Source: Cacajao melanocephalus
Taxonomy: Eukaryota; Chordata; Mammalia; Primates; Pitheciidae
NCBI GenBank assembly: GCA_963573385.1
Contig: CAUYLG010034960.1
Span: forward strand, 50,911 to 114,910
Direction of reading: 5' to 3'
DNA: 64,000 nt
In this document: positions 1-12,835 of the stretch, one piece after another
Layout of the letters: the number at the start of each line of letters is the position of its first letter
How positions within the stretch are numbered: the first letter of the stretch is position 1
The notes under the pieces: generated by a model
Told to the model about the DNA's origin: nothing
The model's database searches: none
What the model saw: the letters and a program-made list of their open reading frames with translations, nothing else
Made by a program: the position numbers and the translations under genes

Positions 1-479
1 GGCAGCAGAGTGAGTGGGGCATAGAAAGGAACAAATGTCTCTGGGATGGCAGGAGGGCAGAGTGAGGCTTATTGGTTGAGGGAAGCCAGGTGAGGGCAGA
101 TGCAGGTAAATTCACTGGCTGAAAGAAGCAGGTTGAAACCTGATTGTTGGTTTTCTCAACATTATGACAATAAGCCAAGCAGGAAATCAGAATGGGAACT
201 TGAAGGAGAGAGTTATGGGCTTTAGCAACAAAACAAAGGCTTGGAAAATGGCTATGGTCTAGGGAAACAGAGTGCCCTGTGTCTTGGAGCACTAAGGCGC
301 TCTATCAAGGTGCCCCCGACCGGGGGGTCAGTGCTCTAAGATGCAGGGATTGCTACTCCAGGAGAATAATGGGACGCCACAGTTCCTCCCACGCACTGAG
401 GATGAAGCAGAAAGCTGATTCCGCAGATCGGGGTCTGGTAGGACTAGGAGAGAATGAAGCTATAAGAATGCCAAGAGAC
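1..479. other. Intron, no recognised element
   Basis: Mixed-composition sequence with no open frame of note and no repeat that I can name. It ends at the target-site duplication of the Alu that follows. Confidence 0.4.
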
Positions 480-761
<282 letters not shown>

Positions 762-847
762 AATGCCAAGAAACGAAGCTGATTCTCCGGAATATATAGT
801 TCATTACTTTGTGGTTTAGAAATATGAGTTTGAAGGGAAATGGGGAT

Positions 848-890
848 ATTGCAGCCTCGATTTTCCTGATAAGATATATTCATAATTAAA
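848..890. repeat. Copy 1 of a dispersed 43-bp repeat
   Basis: Matches 2077-2119 in the same orientation at 37 of 43 positions without a gap, ending in the shared string ttcataattaaa. Probably two fragments of one ancient element or a local duplication. Confidence 0.6.
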
Positions 891-905
891 ACAAAGGTGT
901 TAAAA

Positions 906-2076
906 GGCAGGAACCGTGGAGAGAGAGGAGGTGGGAGTTAGGTCTCTGGGCTGCACGTTCCCTGTACCCCTCATTCACACATTTGCCGATGCTGTCCCCT
1001 CCTGTCCTCTGCTTTCTCCACGATTGCCCTCTTGGGGATCTCCGAGTCCCTCACTCTGATGCCCCACTCCCACCCCACCTCTATGCCTGGTGACAGTTTC
1101 TATTTAGTCCCTAAACATTAATTCTGGTCTCTATTGTACTCTTTAAAAGGGACATGGCCCCAGTGCGCACTTCACACCGTTCACCCGCCCTAGTAATGTT
1201 CTGCTCCCAGATGGCACCTTGCCATCCTCCTCAGGCTTTTGTTCTGCATACTCCCAATGCGTCCTGTGTCCCAGTCATGTCCACAACACACGAGACCCCT
1301 GGGCAGACCAGAGCCTTTGCCCTGGTGCTTTCTTCTCCCTCCATCAGGGTTTCCTGCCCATGCCTGTGGGCCTCCCGCTGCAGTTTATCCCTGCCTGGGC
1401 CTGGGGACCTGTCCTTGTAGTGTGCGCATACTTTTGCATGTCCGTCTTTGCATGTCTCTGGTCACCCAGCATACTCTACATGGCATCGGGACCTGAGCCC
1501 AGGCGAGTCCTTGCTTTGAAGGGGTAAAGCAATTTGTAGATGCTGAAATGCTGAGCGTGCATCCCTTCCTCAGTAGGTCTGGGGACAGCTGGCAGTCTGG
1601 AGTGCTGCAGCCTCTTAGATCTATTAATTCCAAAAGCACAAAGGCTCTGCTAGAACTGAAGTTAATGTCCAGAACAGGGGCTGAGGGAGAGGCTGGCATC
1701 CAGCTAATGGTGATAATTATTGCTAAGGCTCTGTGCCCAATTTCTTGCTCACGGGGTCAAGCTCTTAGGCAGGAAACTTTGAAAATCAAACTCAATAAAA
1801 ACTCATGGGTTGGATTTCCCTCACACACTTATAATTCTGTGCTCATTGAAAAGCACACGGTTTTCTGTAAAAATCCTTCTTGAAAAATGATTTTCAAGTC
1901 TGACAGCTATACTGATGCTGGGTTACTTTAATTTAGTTACACTTAACTGAAGTTAACAAGAAGCCAGTTTGTTAGGAATTGGAGGCAATGTCAGGGACAC
2001 TGCCCCATCCTCAATCCTTTGGGCTGCCTGGGGTGTGACCTTTGGTGTGGTCCTCTCAGGAAGATGGCAGGAAAGA
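906..2076. other. Intron, no clear element
   Basis: Overlapping short frames at 1154-1527 have no protein features I recognise. The C/T-rich text at 1190-1460 may be L2 remains, but I cannot support an edge. Confidence 0.35.
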
Positions 2077-2119
2077 ATTGCAGCCCTGATTTTCCAGTTG
2101 AGATGTATTCATAATTAAA
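2077..2119. repeat. Copy 2 of a dispersed 43-bp repeat
   Basis: Direct partner of 848-890; the similarity continues weakly (aaaggtg) after a 4-bp offset. The two are about 1.2 kb apart. Confidence 0.6.
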
Positions 2120-2233
2120 GGTGCTAGCAAAGTGTTTACAAGAATGTCCTCAATTCTGTCAGAAAGCATAAATTCTATAATGTAATCATGATTTGGGAAT
2201 AACTTGCTTTCTCAATCTGGTCTGGTATTTTAT

Positions 2234-2533
2234 TTTATTTTATTTTTCTTGAGACAGGGTCTCACTCTGTTGCCCAGGTTGGAGTGCAGTGGCACGATCT
2301 TATTCACTGTAACCTCTACCGCCTGCGTTCATGCAATTCTCCTGCTTCAATCTCCCAAGTATCTGGGACTACAGCATGTGCCACCATGCCTAGCTGATTT
2401 TTTGTATTTTTAGTAGAGATGGGGTTTCGCCACGTTGCCCAGGCTAGTCTCAAACTCCTGGCTTCAAGCAATCTGCCCCACTCAGTCTCCCAAAGCGCTG
2501 GGATTACAGGTGTGAGCCACCATGCCAGGCCCA
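2234..2533 (-). mobile_element. Alu SINE
   Basis: Complete Alu in minus orientation, T-rich tail at the left edge. It is bounded by a perfect 15-bp target-site duplication, ggtctggtattttat at 2219-2233 and at 2534-2548. Confidence 0.97.
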
Positions 2534-2548
2534 GGTCTGGTATTTTAT

Positions 2549-3266
2549 GAAGGTCTCCACTGAGAAAGAAGAGGGGGCACAGTTCTTTTCTCCAGGACAG
2601 ACTTGACCATTTTTAAGCATGTAACAGCTTTATTATTTAGCCTGCCAATGCTGCAGTAATTTGTCAGTAATGTATTTATTATTCTGCCTGTTCCCTGAAG
2701 TGAAAGCATTTGGATCTCTCCTCTTTAAAAAAAGTGATGAAAAAAGTCCAGACAAACACACACAAAAAAATCTAACTTATACACACACACATTAGGGCTG
2801 TGCTTTGTATCATTAGGAAGGTTTTTTGTTTGCTTGTGTTTTACAAAGGGCACTAAATTTTCTACTACATTACTAAAACATTACTTTCAAAAGTTTTAAA
2901 TTGTAAAAAATGTGCCTTCTTTAAGAATTTTATTGCTTTCTGTATAACTCCTGAGCTGTAGTTTTTTTCATAGGTTCTCATCTCATTGCCAATGATGCTG
3001 ATAAAATTACAATCCAAAGCAGATTGAGTTCCCAATGCAAAATGTATGAAGGAGAAATCATTGGGTATATCCTCTTATTTAACTAAATTTGAAAACTGTG
3101 TTGACATTGGACATTTAAGAATTTACTTACATGGTTTCAAATGTAATATACAGAGAAAGCAGAATTGGCTTCCTTACCCTGTACTCCCAACCCTGCATAT
3201 TTAGCTTATTTCCTGGGGAAGGAGAAGGCTAGAGGTAAAAGATTAACAATGAAAGTTATTTTCCAA
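2549..3266. other. AT-rich intron, no recognised element
   Basis: AT-rich unique sequence with short CA runs near 2755-2790. No open frame or named repeat seen. Confidence 0.4.
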
Positions 3267-4369
<1,103 letters not shown>

Positions 4370-4560
4370 TTAATTAGTTAGCACCGAACACCATTCTAGG
4401 TGCCTGGGATACAGCAGTTGGAGAGCAGAGCAGGCAATCCCACCTCTCCTGGTCAAAACAGACCATAAGGAAAATGAATCAACAACTCATACAGTATCCT
4501 GGGTGGTGATATATATGACTGTTAGAAGGAGAGTGGTAAGGAGGTGACCCACTGGAGTGA
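4370..4560 (+). mobile_element. L2 LINE fragment
   Basis: Resembles the L2 3' region phrase of the type 'gtgccaggcactgttctaggtgctgggatacagcagt', here accattctaggtgcctggga followed by tacagcagttggagagcag. Old and diverged. Confidence 0.55.
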
Positions 4561-5866
4561 GCAGTGGGTTGAATTTTAACAGGGTGGTCAGGATCAGATT
4601 CTTGGAGGATAATATTTGAAAGTGGTAAGGGAAGAGAGGAAGAACATTTCAGAACATTCAAGAACTATTCCAGAACATTTGAAGATAGCAGACAGGACTA
4701 TACCGTATGTATGAGGGACAGCAAAAAGGCTAATAACTTTTGTCAGGTTTACTTTCCAAAGTTTCTGCAAACCCAGGATGCAGGAGAATGACAAAAATCT
4801 AAAGAAGCCAATCACTGAAGGCCTGTTTGGGTGTGGGGCGTGCTCAGCTCTTCTTGCTAAGTGCACGCTGTGTATTTGACTCTTACTGAAGAACACATTG
4901 ATGTCACCCTCTGCCCTAATAGCACAGCTATCCCTATGTTTGTTTCACATGCTCCTGGCTTTTATTCCTTCTGTCCTCATTCCATCCTCTCACCCTCTGC
5001 CCAACCTCAGCACATAGAAAACTTTTCTCCCAGATCACAGCTGCTGCCCCCGAAATGGGAGGACAGATGAGGCAAGGACTTAACTCAGTGCCAGATTCAT
5101 TGGAAACCCAGCAACTCTGCATCGTGACCCTTCCATAATCCACACCTTCCGTTCTCTGATGGTCTGTGAAATTCAGTGGTGTTTCAACGAGTGAGCACCC
5201 ACTAATGGAAGCTGCACGTTCTATGCACAGATTTATAGTGAAAATAATGAAGGGAGTAGCCACTCCGAACCCAATCACAAGGCACTAAGTGACTCACGAC
5301 CTGCAGGGGGCAGCTGCTAATGGGGAGGCTGGTCTGCAGCAAGGGCCAGCTGTGAATGCCACGTGTCTTGTGGCTGATTCGCGTCAAAGAGACACACTTC
5401 AAGTCCATTAACAGTTGACCTCGTTAACTCCGACTGTGTCTCCACTGACTCCCTTTACTGCCCCTTTACTGCAGGGGCTGCTGGTGCTACGAGCGGTTGG
5501 GGAAGCCGAGAAGACTGTGCTGAATGCTGTGGTCTTGGCTTCATGGCTGTTCTCCGAGGTCAAGTGTATTAAAGTGGTATGATTATGCTTTGTGCACTTT
5601 CACATGCAAATAAACTCAGCATTTTGGGATTGGAGCAACGTGATTTCCCAACATTAGGTAGGGACACTATGCCAATGGTAGCAGTCCCTTCCTCACTAAC
5701 CTTTGCAGTAGATACAGCAGAAATCTAAAACTCAAATTCCCATGGTGGCCAGATTTCATCAGAGATCCATAAACTTTTCTGTAAAGACTCAGACAGTACA
5801 AATTTTGAGCTTTATGCGCCCATGTTATTCTTTCTTTAAAAAAAAACAAAAACAAAAACATACATA
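4561..5866. other. Intron, no recognised element
   Basis: Mixed unique sequence. An open frame at 4934-5278 (minus) has no recognisable feature. An A-rich patch at 5837-5860 directly precedes the partial Alu. Confidence 0.35.
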
Positions 5867-5967
5867 GGCTGGGCTTGGTGGCTAATGCCTATAATCCCAG
5901 CACTTTGGGAGGCCTAGCTGGCCAGATCACCTGAGGTCAGGAGTTAGAGACCAGCCTGACCAACATG
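5867..5967 (+). mobile_element. 3'-truncated Alu fragment
   Basis: The first 100 bases of an Alu (ggctgggcttggtggcta to gaccagcctgaccaacatgg) end abruptly in unrelated sequence (acttcataaagaaaag), with no right monomer and no A tail. Because Alu copies enter by priming at the 3' tail, loss of the 3' part means a later deletion. Confidence 0.9.
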
Positions 5968-6452
5968 GACTTCATAAAGAAAAGTAGAGAAAGGTAAAAG
6001 GATAGGACAGGAAGGCTGAGGGTAAAGAAGATGGGGGAAGAATACAGCCCCCATCACAGCTCCAGTGACCAACCATGAAATGGCTGCCTCTGGAGCTAGA
6101 GATGCCCTCCCCCATCCTGATGGAATAGGGCACTTCCCAGGCTGTAAACCACAGCCCGCAATAGACCAGGCCTGTGGATGTGAGTCTGCTTAGTGTTGTG
6201 CCAAACTTCTAAACTCAGTATTAATTTTTAAAATCTGGAAATTTCAGCTCAAAATCTAAATTTTGAGTTACTCTTGAGTTCCTGCTTGGCAGCAATGAGG
6301 TGGAGTGAAGCATGGAGTGGCCACTCCAGAGTCTGACTGTACACCCTCAGCGAGCCATAGTTCCCATCCTCCATTCATTGAAGGGTCAGCAAACTACAGT
6401 CGCTGAGCCAAATTTCACCTACAGACTTTGAACTCAGCATAGTTTGTACATC
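5968..6452. other. Intron, no recognised element
   Basis: Unique sequence between two Alu copies; purine-rich at 5975-6060. No gene seen. Confidence 0.4.
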
Positions 6453-6758
<306 letters not shown>

Positions 6759-7070
6759 GAAGTTTATTTCTTATAGAAATTTATTTCTAGAGGCTGAGAA
6801 TTTCAAGATCAAGAGGCCAGGTTTGGTGTCTGGTGAGGGCTCATTCTTCCGGTTCATAGATGGTGCCTTCTCCCTGAGCTCTCCCGTGACAGAAGGGGTA
6901 AGTGATCTTACTGGGCCTTGGGCCTATTTTATAAGGGCATTGACTCTATTCATGAGGGGTCCACCCTCACTTCCTAAAGGCCCCACTTCTTAATATTATT
7001 GCATTAGGAATTAGGTTTCCTGATATTAATTTAAAAGGGGATGCATGAACATTCAGACCAGAGCACCCTT
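6759..7070 (-). mobile_element. Old MaLR-type (MLT/MST-like) LTR
   Basis: Read on the minus strand it follows the standard layout of this LTR superfamily: a 'aatcctaatgcaataatatt'-like segment, 'ggggcctttaggaagtgagg', 'catgaatagagtcaatgccc', a 'caccatctatgaaccggaag' segment and the AATAAA-containing 'agaaataaactt' end. It is the relic of an ancient LTR retrotransposon with no coding part here. Confidence 0.7.
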
Positions 7071-8814
7071 CAGAATTTCAGTGTGGGTTTAATTCAGGAT
7101 ATATTTTCTCAATAAACACATGCACACGCACATACTCTGCTCATTGTGGCACCCATCCTAAAGGCAATACTGTGAGTAGTGTTTATAACTGTTCATCTCA
7201 CACGTTCCTCTCCCTTATGCCAGAAACACACAAGGTCCAGAAGTGTGAGTGTCCATGACTCCTGATGTGGAGGGGGTCACAGCCCCCCCATGTCATCATG
7301 GACAACAGGGTCCATGGAGACATGATGATATGCCTCAAAAGCTACTGTCAGTAAAATCCCTCCTCTGTGCTGAGCTGAGGAGTCACTAACTGTACCCAGG
7401 AGATGGACAAAGACATTGCACTAGGGAGGAAGGCATCTTTGAACTTGTCTTTTCAAGGAAGAGCATGGAAAAGGGGACGTGGAACTTGTAGTGCCTTCCA
7501 GACAAGGGAAGAAGCACAACAATAGGGTTTGGGAGCATGAAAAGGCAGGTTGGTGCTGGGCGTTGGGCTCTGGGGAGTCACTGAGTGTCATTGCAAAGTA
7601 GTAGCATTGGGGGAGGCGTCCTCATGTGCCCAAGACTTGGGTACTATGTTATAGCAAAAGTGAATGGGCCAACAGCTTCCAGAGGCTCCCATATGAGGAG
7701 TAAGGGAAGAGCGGGACAAGGTCACCTCAAGATAGCTACAGCTCCTAAAAAGATGTGCCTTTGGGTTCGCCTGCTGGGGAGTGGAAGCAGTGTCTCCAGC
7801 CCCTGCTGAACACTCTAAGGATGGCTTTGGTCAGAGCAGTTGCACTCCATTGGAGGTAAGTCACACATGGGAAATTGACTTTTTAATTTCAGTCATGCAA
7901 ACCTATGCACCAAGACAAAGACAAGTTCTCTGCTGTAGCTTTCCATTTCTGGAGCCTGCTCCTTTCCTTTCATTTCCCCTTAGCTCCTCTGAATATTAAA
8001 GGAGAGAGGCTGTGTGAGGCTGCCACAGCCAGCACTTCAGATACAATGCAAAAGGCCAGCCAGGGAGCCAAAGAGGCGGCATCTGCATCTGTCTGCAGAC
8101 ATGCCAGGCAGCTGCCCTGCAGACCAGCACCCCGGAGGCTGTTCACCTGGCCTTCTGGCAGGGAGAGAGCTGCTGCCATGGCAACTGCCAGCCGCAGTGG
8201 AGGTCACAGAGGAAACGAAGAAAAAAGCAGAAACAGCAGCATTAATAATGGCAATCAGAAAAGCAGGTGCAAAATGCACCACCCAAAAAATGCTGTTTTC
8301 CTGAGGAGGTGGCTGGGATGGGGTGGGATTAGAAAAGGCACTGAGAGGGAAGGAGAAGATTGAGCAGAAGTCAGAGATGACATTTTGGGCTGAAGGATGG
8401 GGACAGCTTATTCTCTCTAAGTATCCAGCATAATGAAAGCCCAGGGATCTGAGGAAGCTCGTGGGTTGTTTACATACATAATTAAACAAAATTCTATTTT
8501 TGCAGGAACAGATTAACACTTATTTCCCACTTCTTTCTGAGACATGTGAAGTACTTTTAGAGCTTGAGATATTTTTCAATGATCAGATATGTCTGTGTAA
8601 GGAACAAGGCATTGTAATGTCCATTTTGCAGATGAGAAATCCTACAGAGAATCCTAGTCTCAGAAATGGCTCATTCTCAGGCACTTCAGCATAAAGGTCT
8701 TCTATCACTCACTCTTGAAAACAATTTTCAAGAACTGACGTCTTCCAGCATTGAGAAATGGGCACTCCTCTGCAGTTGAGGAAAAATTATACATTTTAAC
8801 CCATTCTCTTGAAG
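7071..8814. other. Intron, no gene; possible MIR piece near 8610-8680
   Basis: Contains G/C-rich text at 8030-8220 that produces overlapping frames on both strands (7905-8363 plus; 8037-8519 minus) with no recognisable domain. The short phrase tgtccattttgcagatgag at about 8618 is MIR-like. Confidence 0.4.
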
Positions 8815-9060
8815 ACTACATTGATTACAAATATCAGAAGCATGAAAATGTTGCATTTGGTTGATCCAGCCATCAACTTCTTAGGATTTAATTTAAGAAG
8901 ATGATCTTGGAAATGGTAAAACACATACCACCAGGATGTCCATTGTAGTGGTGTTTATACTAATGAAAACTGAAAATAATTGACCTGTTTGGCAATGTGA
9001 GATTTGTTAAATACATGGTAAGAGATATTATTACCAATTGCAGAAAAGTACTTGAGAGAT
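8815..9060 (+). mobile_element. Possible old L1 3' fragment
   Basis: Text such as aggatgtccattgtagtggt followed by gtttatactaatgaaaactg resembles the L1M 3' region ('catgttcattgcagcattgtttataatagcaaaaa'). Weak and diverged. Confidence 0.4.
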
Positions 9061-10194
9061 ACATAACCTCGATTTCTATTTGGGATGCTGTTACTGAGGG
9101 TAGCAGAGATAAGGTGGTGGGAAGGAAGCCAAGAACAACCTTTATTGAAAGTTGGAACAAACCTCTGGTCTTCTGTTAGCCATCTGGGTATGGCAATCAA
9201 CTTAATCTTGGTGATGGAGAAACAGGGATCTGAGACTAAGGTGCCAGCTTTCCTGTAGTAGGGAGTGGCTGATTGCACTGATGGTGGACAGGAAAAGAAG
9301 AGGAAGGTTTGGGAGCTGGACACCCTTTCCCTCCAAGAAATGAGCCAGGCATGCACTCCTTATTTTTCATCCTGGGAGAAACCCAAGCACAGTGGCTTCC
9401 TCTCCTCTTGCCAGGAGGCGGGTTGACAATCAGCATTCATGGACCATTGCCTCATTGCTCAGTTCTCTGCACACCTGTTAATTTCACCCCCAGGAACCAT
9501 GAGTGGTCCACTGTGTGTTAAGGGGTGTGGATACATGGTGAGTGCCTGTGTGTGTATGGGTGATGAAATTATTTAACCTGTTGTATCTGCCTGTTCCTGG
9601 GTTAGCTCTAGGTGGGAAAATGATGGAAGCTGTTTTGCTTTCTCTGCAATGCTTATCTCTATCTGCTGAATTTGCAACACTAAATACGGTGTTATTTGTA
9701 ATGGCAAAAAGAGCAAAAAAATTATTTTTAAATGTTGATGTTTTCAGTCAATTCAATAATCTGTTCCCCTTTCCACATCTTCCACACAGATTCTTAGTTA
9801 AGCGTTACTCCTTCCTCCCACACTGGACTTCACAGGGTCTCAGGCAAGAAATACGCTCACGGTTCTCTTGTCAACCTGGATTCCGTGTGTCCAAACAAAG
9901 GAATTGTAAAACGGCATGATTCTTTGAATCTCACTAGATTGTTAGCCTCATATGTCTTTCTTTTAAGTCTTGGATATGGGAAACTTGAACTAAATCCTAT
10001 TTGAAGAGCAGTGCCTTCAAAGTAAGATGCAGAGTGCTGTCTGCGTTTTTTATAGGGTATAGAACCATGGAGAGCACGCATCAAAGACCTCCGCCTAGCA
10101 CGGGCAAAGGTCTGCTTCTGCATTTAAGCATCTGAGCCCTAAAGAGTTAGCTCCCGAGCTCCTCCAGAGCAAGATGCTGCCTGGTCCCACGTAC
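9061..10194. other. DSCAM: Intron downstream of the exon, no element recognised
   Basis: Directly follows the donor of the 10195-10362 exon in the transcript. Open frames here (8955-9356 minus, 9542-9919 plus) show no domain. No Alu lies within 3.4 kb of this donor. Confidence 0.4.
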
Positions 10195-10362
10195 CTGCCT
10201 CGTCCGCCGTGATGGTGAGCTCGTTGCTGGGCTCGCTCTTGCCAATCCGGTTCTTGGCGTACATGCGGATGCTGTAGGTGGAGGAAGGGTGGATATCAAT
10301 GATGGTGGCCGAGTTCAGCTGAGGGGAAACATCTTTGGTTCTCTGAGCAGAATCCCAGGAGT
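10195..10362 (-). CDS. DSCAM: DSCAM exon, second part of FN3 domain 1
   Basis: 168 bp, acceptor acccaaaag, donor CAG|gtacgt. Phase 1 at both ends. The 55 full codons run from [12 protein letters not shown] to [11 protein letters not shown]. The [17 protein letters not shown] stretch is the F-G region of an FN3 fold, with the usual tyrosine and the N-x-x-G turn. It follows a 7,627-bp intron, the longest complete one here. Its acceptor is unusual: the 10 bases before AG are A- and C-rich, and the pyrimidine tract sits about 20-35 bases upstream. The next exon, beginning by completing an alanine codon, lies beyond position 1 of the window. Confidence 0.95.
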
Positions 10363-10401
10363 CTTTTGGGTTTTGTTTTTCAAAAAAGAAGAGATAGAGA
10401 T
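10363..10401 (-). promoter_or_regulatory. DSCAM: Atypical 3' splice site of the 10195-10362 exon
   Basis: Read on the minus strand, the region ends in gaaaaacaaaacccaaaag before the exon. Only about 4 of the last 18 bases are pyrimidines, whereas most mammalian acceptors have a C/T-rich tract directly before the AG. A good tract (tctctatctcttctttttt) lies further upstream. That the exon is real is fixed by reading frame and protein match; weak or regulated use is inference. Confidence 0.6.
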
Positions 10402-10451
10402 GTGAGTTTTTTTCCTCTGCCTTTGAAAGTTCACAAGCAGGAATTATAAAC

Positions 10452-10477
10452 CAAAAAAAAAAAAAAAAAAAAAAAAA
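10452..10477. repeat. Homopolymer A run (T run in the transcript)
   Basis: About 26 consecutive A on the plus strand, followed by an A-rich GAAA-type stretch to about 10493. In the DSCAM transcript this is a U run about 90-115 bases upstream of the 10362 acceptor. No Alu or L1 body precedes it, so it is a bare tract rather than a retroelement tail that I can recognise. Likely length-polymorphic. Confidence 0.85.
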
Positions 10478-11299
10478 GGAAAGAAAGAAAAATTACACTC
10501 CAAGTGATTTCTCAATGCAATGTTCCCAGCTTTCTGGCAGAGTTGGCTATCAGAGGGGATGTGGCACCCCACACTCATTATCCACGCTGCGAGGGACATG
10601 GGGCAACAAGCCAGGTGATTTCAGGGAGGGCGGTGGAGGAAGCACAGCTCAGCGGACTGGGGGAGATTACAGAAGGGAAATTCCAGTGGTGGAAGCTCAG
10701 GTCAGTGGAGTGGACAACGGCCAGTGTGAGCACTCACTGTATGGGATAGTATGATAAACTATGGTTTGGAATGGTAACCCTGGGTCCCCCCGAAATCCCT
10801 GGTTCTAAAAGGTTTTGAAAACCAGCAAAACTTCAAGCTATACCAGATCCTTCCCTCCTGAAATAAAGTGTGGTAAAAATAAGATGATCCCATACAAACC
10901 AATCTCATTCCAGGATACATCCTGATTACCAAACATATTTTGCAATTCTATGTTTTTGAAATCATTTAGTGCCAAATCCTTGGTTGTAGGAATTATTTTT
11001 CAACCATAGCTAATGATAACAGCAGCACCTGTTTCGTGTGAAATGTTATCATTGAATCTGTGACATTTTGTATCTGCTGATTTTAGGGCTTCACGTAAGG
11101 ATGAGAATGTCAATACATGGTTCTTATATCAAAAGAGTTTGGGCAGTGTTGATTGTGGGTGGGTGGTCAACAGCTGGCGTTGGCTGGGGATGAACAAAGG
11201 AGGCTCCAAGACAGTAGACAGAGATGATGCCTACAGATTCCCACCTTCCTCAGAGTCTGCCTTGGTGGTGCTTACCACACAAGTAAGTCTGCCATGGAT
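10478..11299. other. DSCAM: Intron, no recognised element
   Basis: Unique sequence upstream (in the transcript) of the 10362 acceptor. No named repeat seen. Confidence 0.4.
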
Positions 11300-11445
11300 A
11301 ATCTGTGTTCCCTGCTGGACTTGAAGTTCTAGGCGGGCAGAGGCCATGCTGGCCATACCCAGTCTTCTATCCCTATTGCTAGCCCGGCTCACAGTAGATA
11401 AATAGTATATTAATGTTTAATAGATAAATAAACCACAAATACATG
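11300..11445 (+). mobile_element. L2 LINE 3' end
   Basis: The phrase ctggacttgaagttctaggc through ggctcacagtagataaatag and ending in ATAAATAAA matches the L2 3' terminal pattern (length of stay, 'cagtaggtgctcaataaatg'). Confidence 0.6.
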
Positions 11446-12535
11446 GACCTCTGAGTCTTGGGAATGAGGCCAATCACTTTGTCACACTAAGGGTGAGTAT
11501 GGCAGTTTGGAGGACTTCTCTGTCCAGATTTAAACATAAATGCAAGAGATTTTCTGGAATTGAAGAAAAAATATGTGGCTTAAAGACTGCTTTTTGATGC
11601 TTTAACTTCTCAGAGAATGGAGCCTAATAGAAGCTGACAATATTGCAGTTACAAGGAAAAAGCATATATTGAATCAAGAAGATTAGAGGTAGAAGAACAT
11701 GAAATAAAAAGAGAAGAGTTGGAAAAAAATTTATGAGGAGAAGAATGTGATTCAATAGAAGACAAATGAGGAAAGGAAATTTTGTATCAATGCAATGACA
11801 CACACCAATGAGCCTTGCCCCACAGAGAGAAAGCCAGGCCTTCTGCAGAGATGTGTAGGAGGATGAGGAGGAATGCCAGGTGCTGCAAGACACAGAGACA
11901 TTTGCTAAGTAGCCCCAGGAGGAGGTAGACAGTTGTGGTGGTTGATGCCTCTGCCCAGGCAACATGGAATTTTCCAGAACTGATGGGGCCAATGAAGATA
12001 GAGCTATCTTCACTGGAGGTTTTTGTGTGGGAGTTGGCAGACAGCCTGGAGAGGTGTGTCCATGACTGCAGTTCCCTTACACCAATCCAAGGCATATGGT
12101 AGACCTGGGTAGGGAGGGGACAGTCCCCTCTTGGTGGTCACTGGGCACCTCCATATCCATGCCCTGTAGGTTTCTTTAGCTCAGCCTATACCTCAGTGAC
12201 ACTGCCTTGTACAACAATCTCCCGCTATGACTTATAAGCCCTCTCTGATGCTGCATTTTCTCTGTGTCTGTAGAAACCACCACCCATTCCCTCCAGTGGG
12301 CTGGGGGACCCATTACAAAACCCATCCTCACCCTTCCTGTCCGTGGCCTTCCCAGACTCTCCCCATTCACACTTGCCTCTTCAGATCTTGGATGTCCATG
12401 CATACATTTCTGTGTGTGATTTACTCCTAAGAATTTCTTTATTTGGTCAATGGTGCATTCTCCCTAGTTATATTTACATCTCAATTTTCAGCTTCATCAT
12501 CCCATCAAGGCAATGTGCTGGGCATTTTAAAACAT
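11446..12535. other. DSCAM: Intron, no recognised element
   Basis: Purine-rich on the plus strand at 11560-11780. Frames at 11624-12095 (minus) are low in coding character and match nothing I know. Confidence 0.4.
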
Positions 12536-12705
12536 GACTTCCATGGCTCCCAAATCCGTGGGCACATTGGAAACACCTTGGGGCTTTTTGACAGTTCTGC
12601 TTTCAGACATACTAAACCAGAGTCTCTGAGGAATGGCACCCAGAAACCTGTGCTTTTAAAAAGGCTCCCTATCTGGGTCATTCTGATGCATAGTTTGGAC
12701 AGACT
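12536..12705. mobile_element. hAT-Charlie MER5-like DNA transposon relic
   Basis: Contains 'acattggaaacaccttgggg', 'agactgcacc'-like central text and 'cattctgatgcatagtttgg', the arrangement of the short nonautonomous hAT elements of the MER5 group. Edges uncertain. Confidence 0.5.
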
Positions 12706-12734
12706 GTTTTATTTGATTAAAATTTTACAACATC

Positions 12735-12835
12735 CTGCCAAGGTAAGGCCTTTATTTCCTTAGTGACAGTCAAGTAACCGAAGCCCTGTTACAAAGCTAG
12801 TAAGAAAGGCTGGGATTTGGCCTCACCTGAGCTGT
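12735..12835 (+). mobile_element. MIR SINE fragment
   Basis: 'tttatttccttagtgacagt' followed by 'acaaagctagtaagaaaggc' and 'tgggatttggcctca' mirrors the MIR core 'acacagctagtaagtggcagagctgggattcgaac'. Confidence 0.55.

Noticed and set aside
7905..8519. Overlapping 152- and 160-codon frames on both strands
   Set aside because: They are shadows of one another in G/C-rich sequence; no recognisable domain and no splice-flanked phase compatible with DSCAM.
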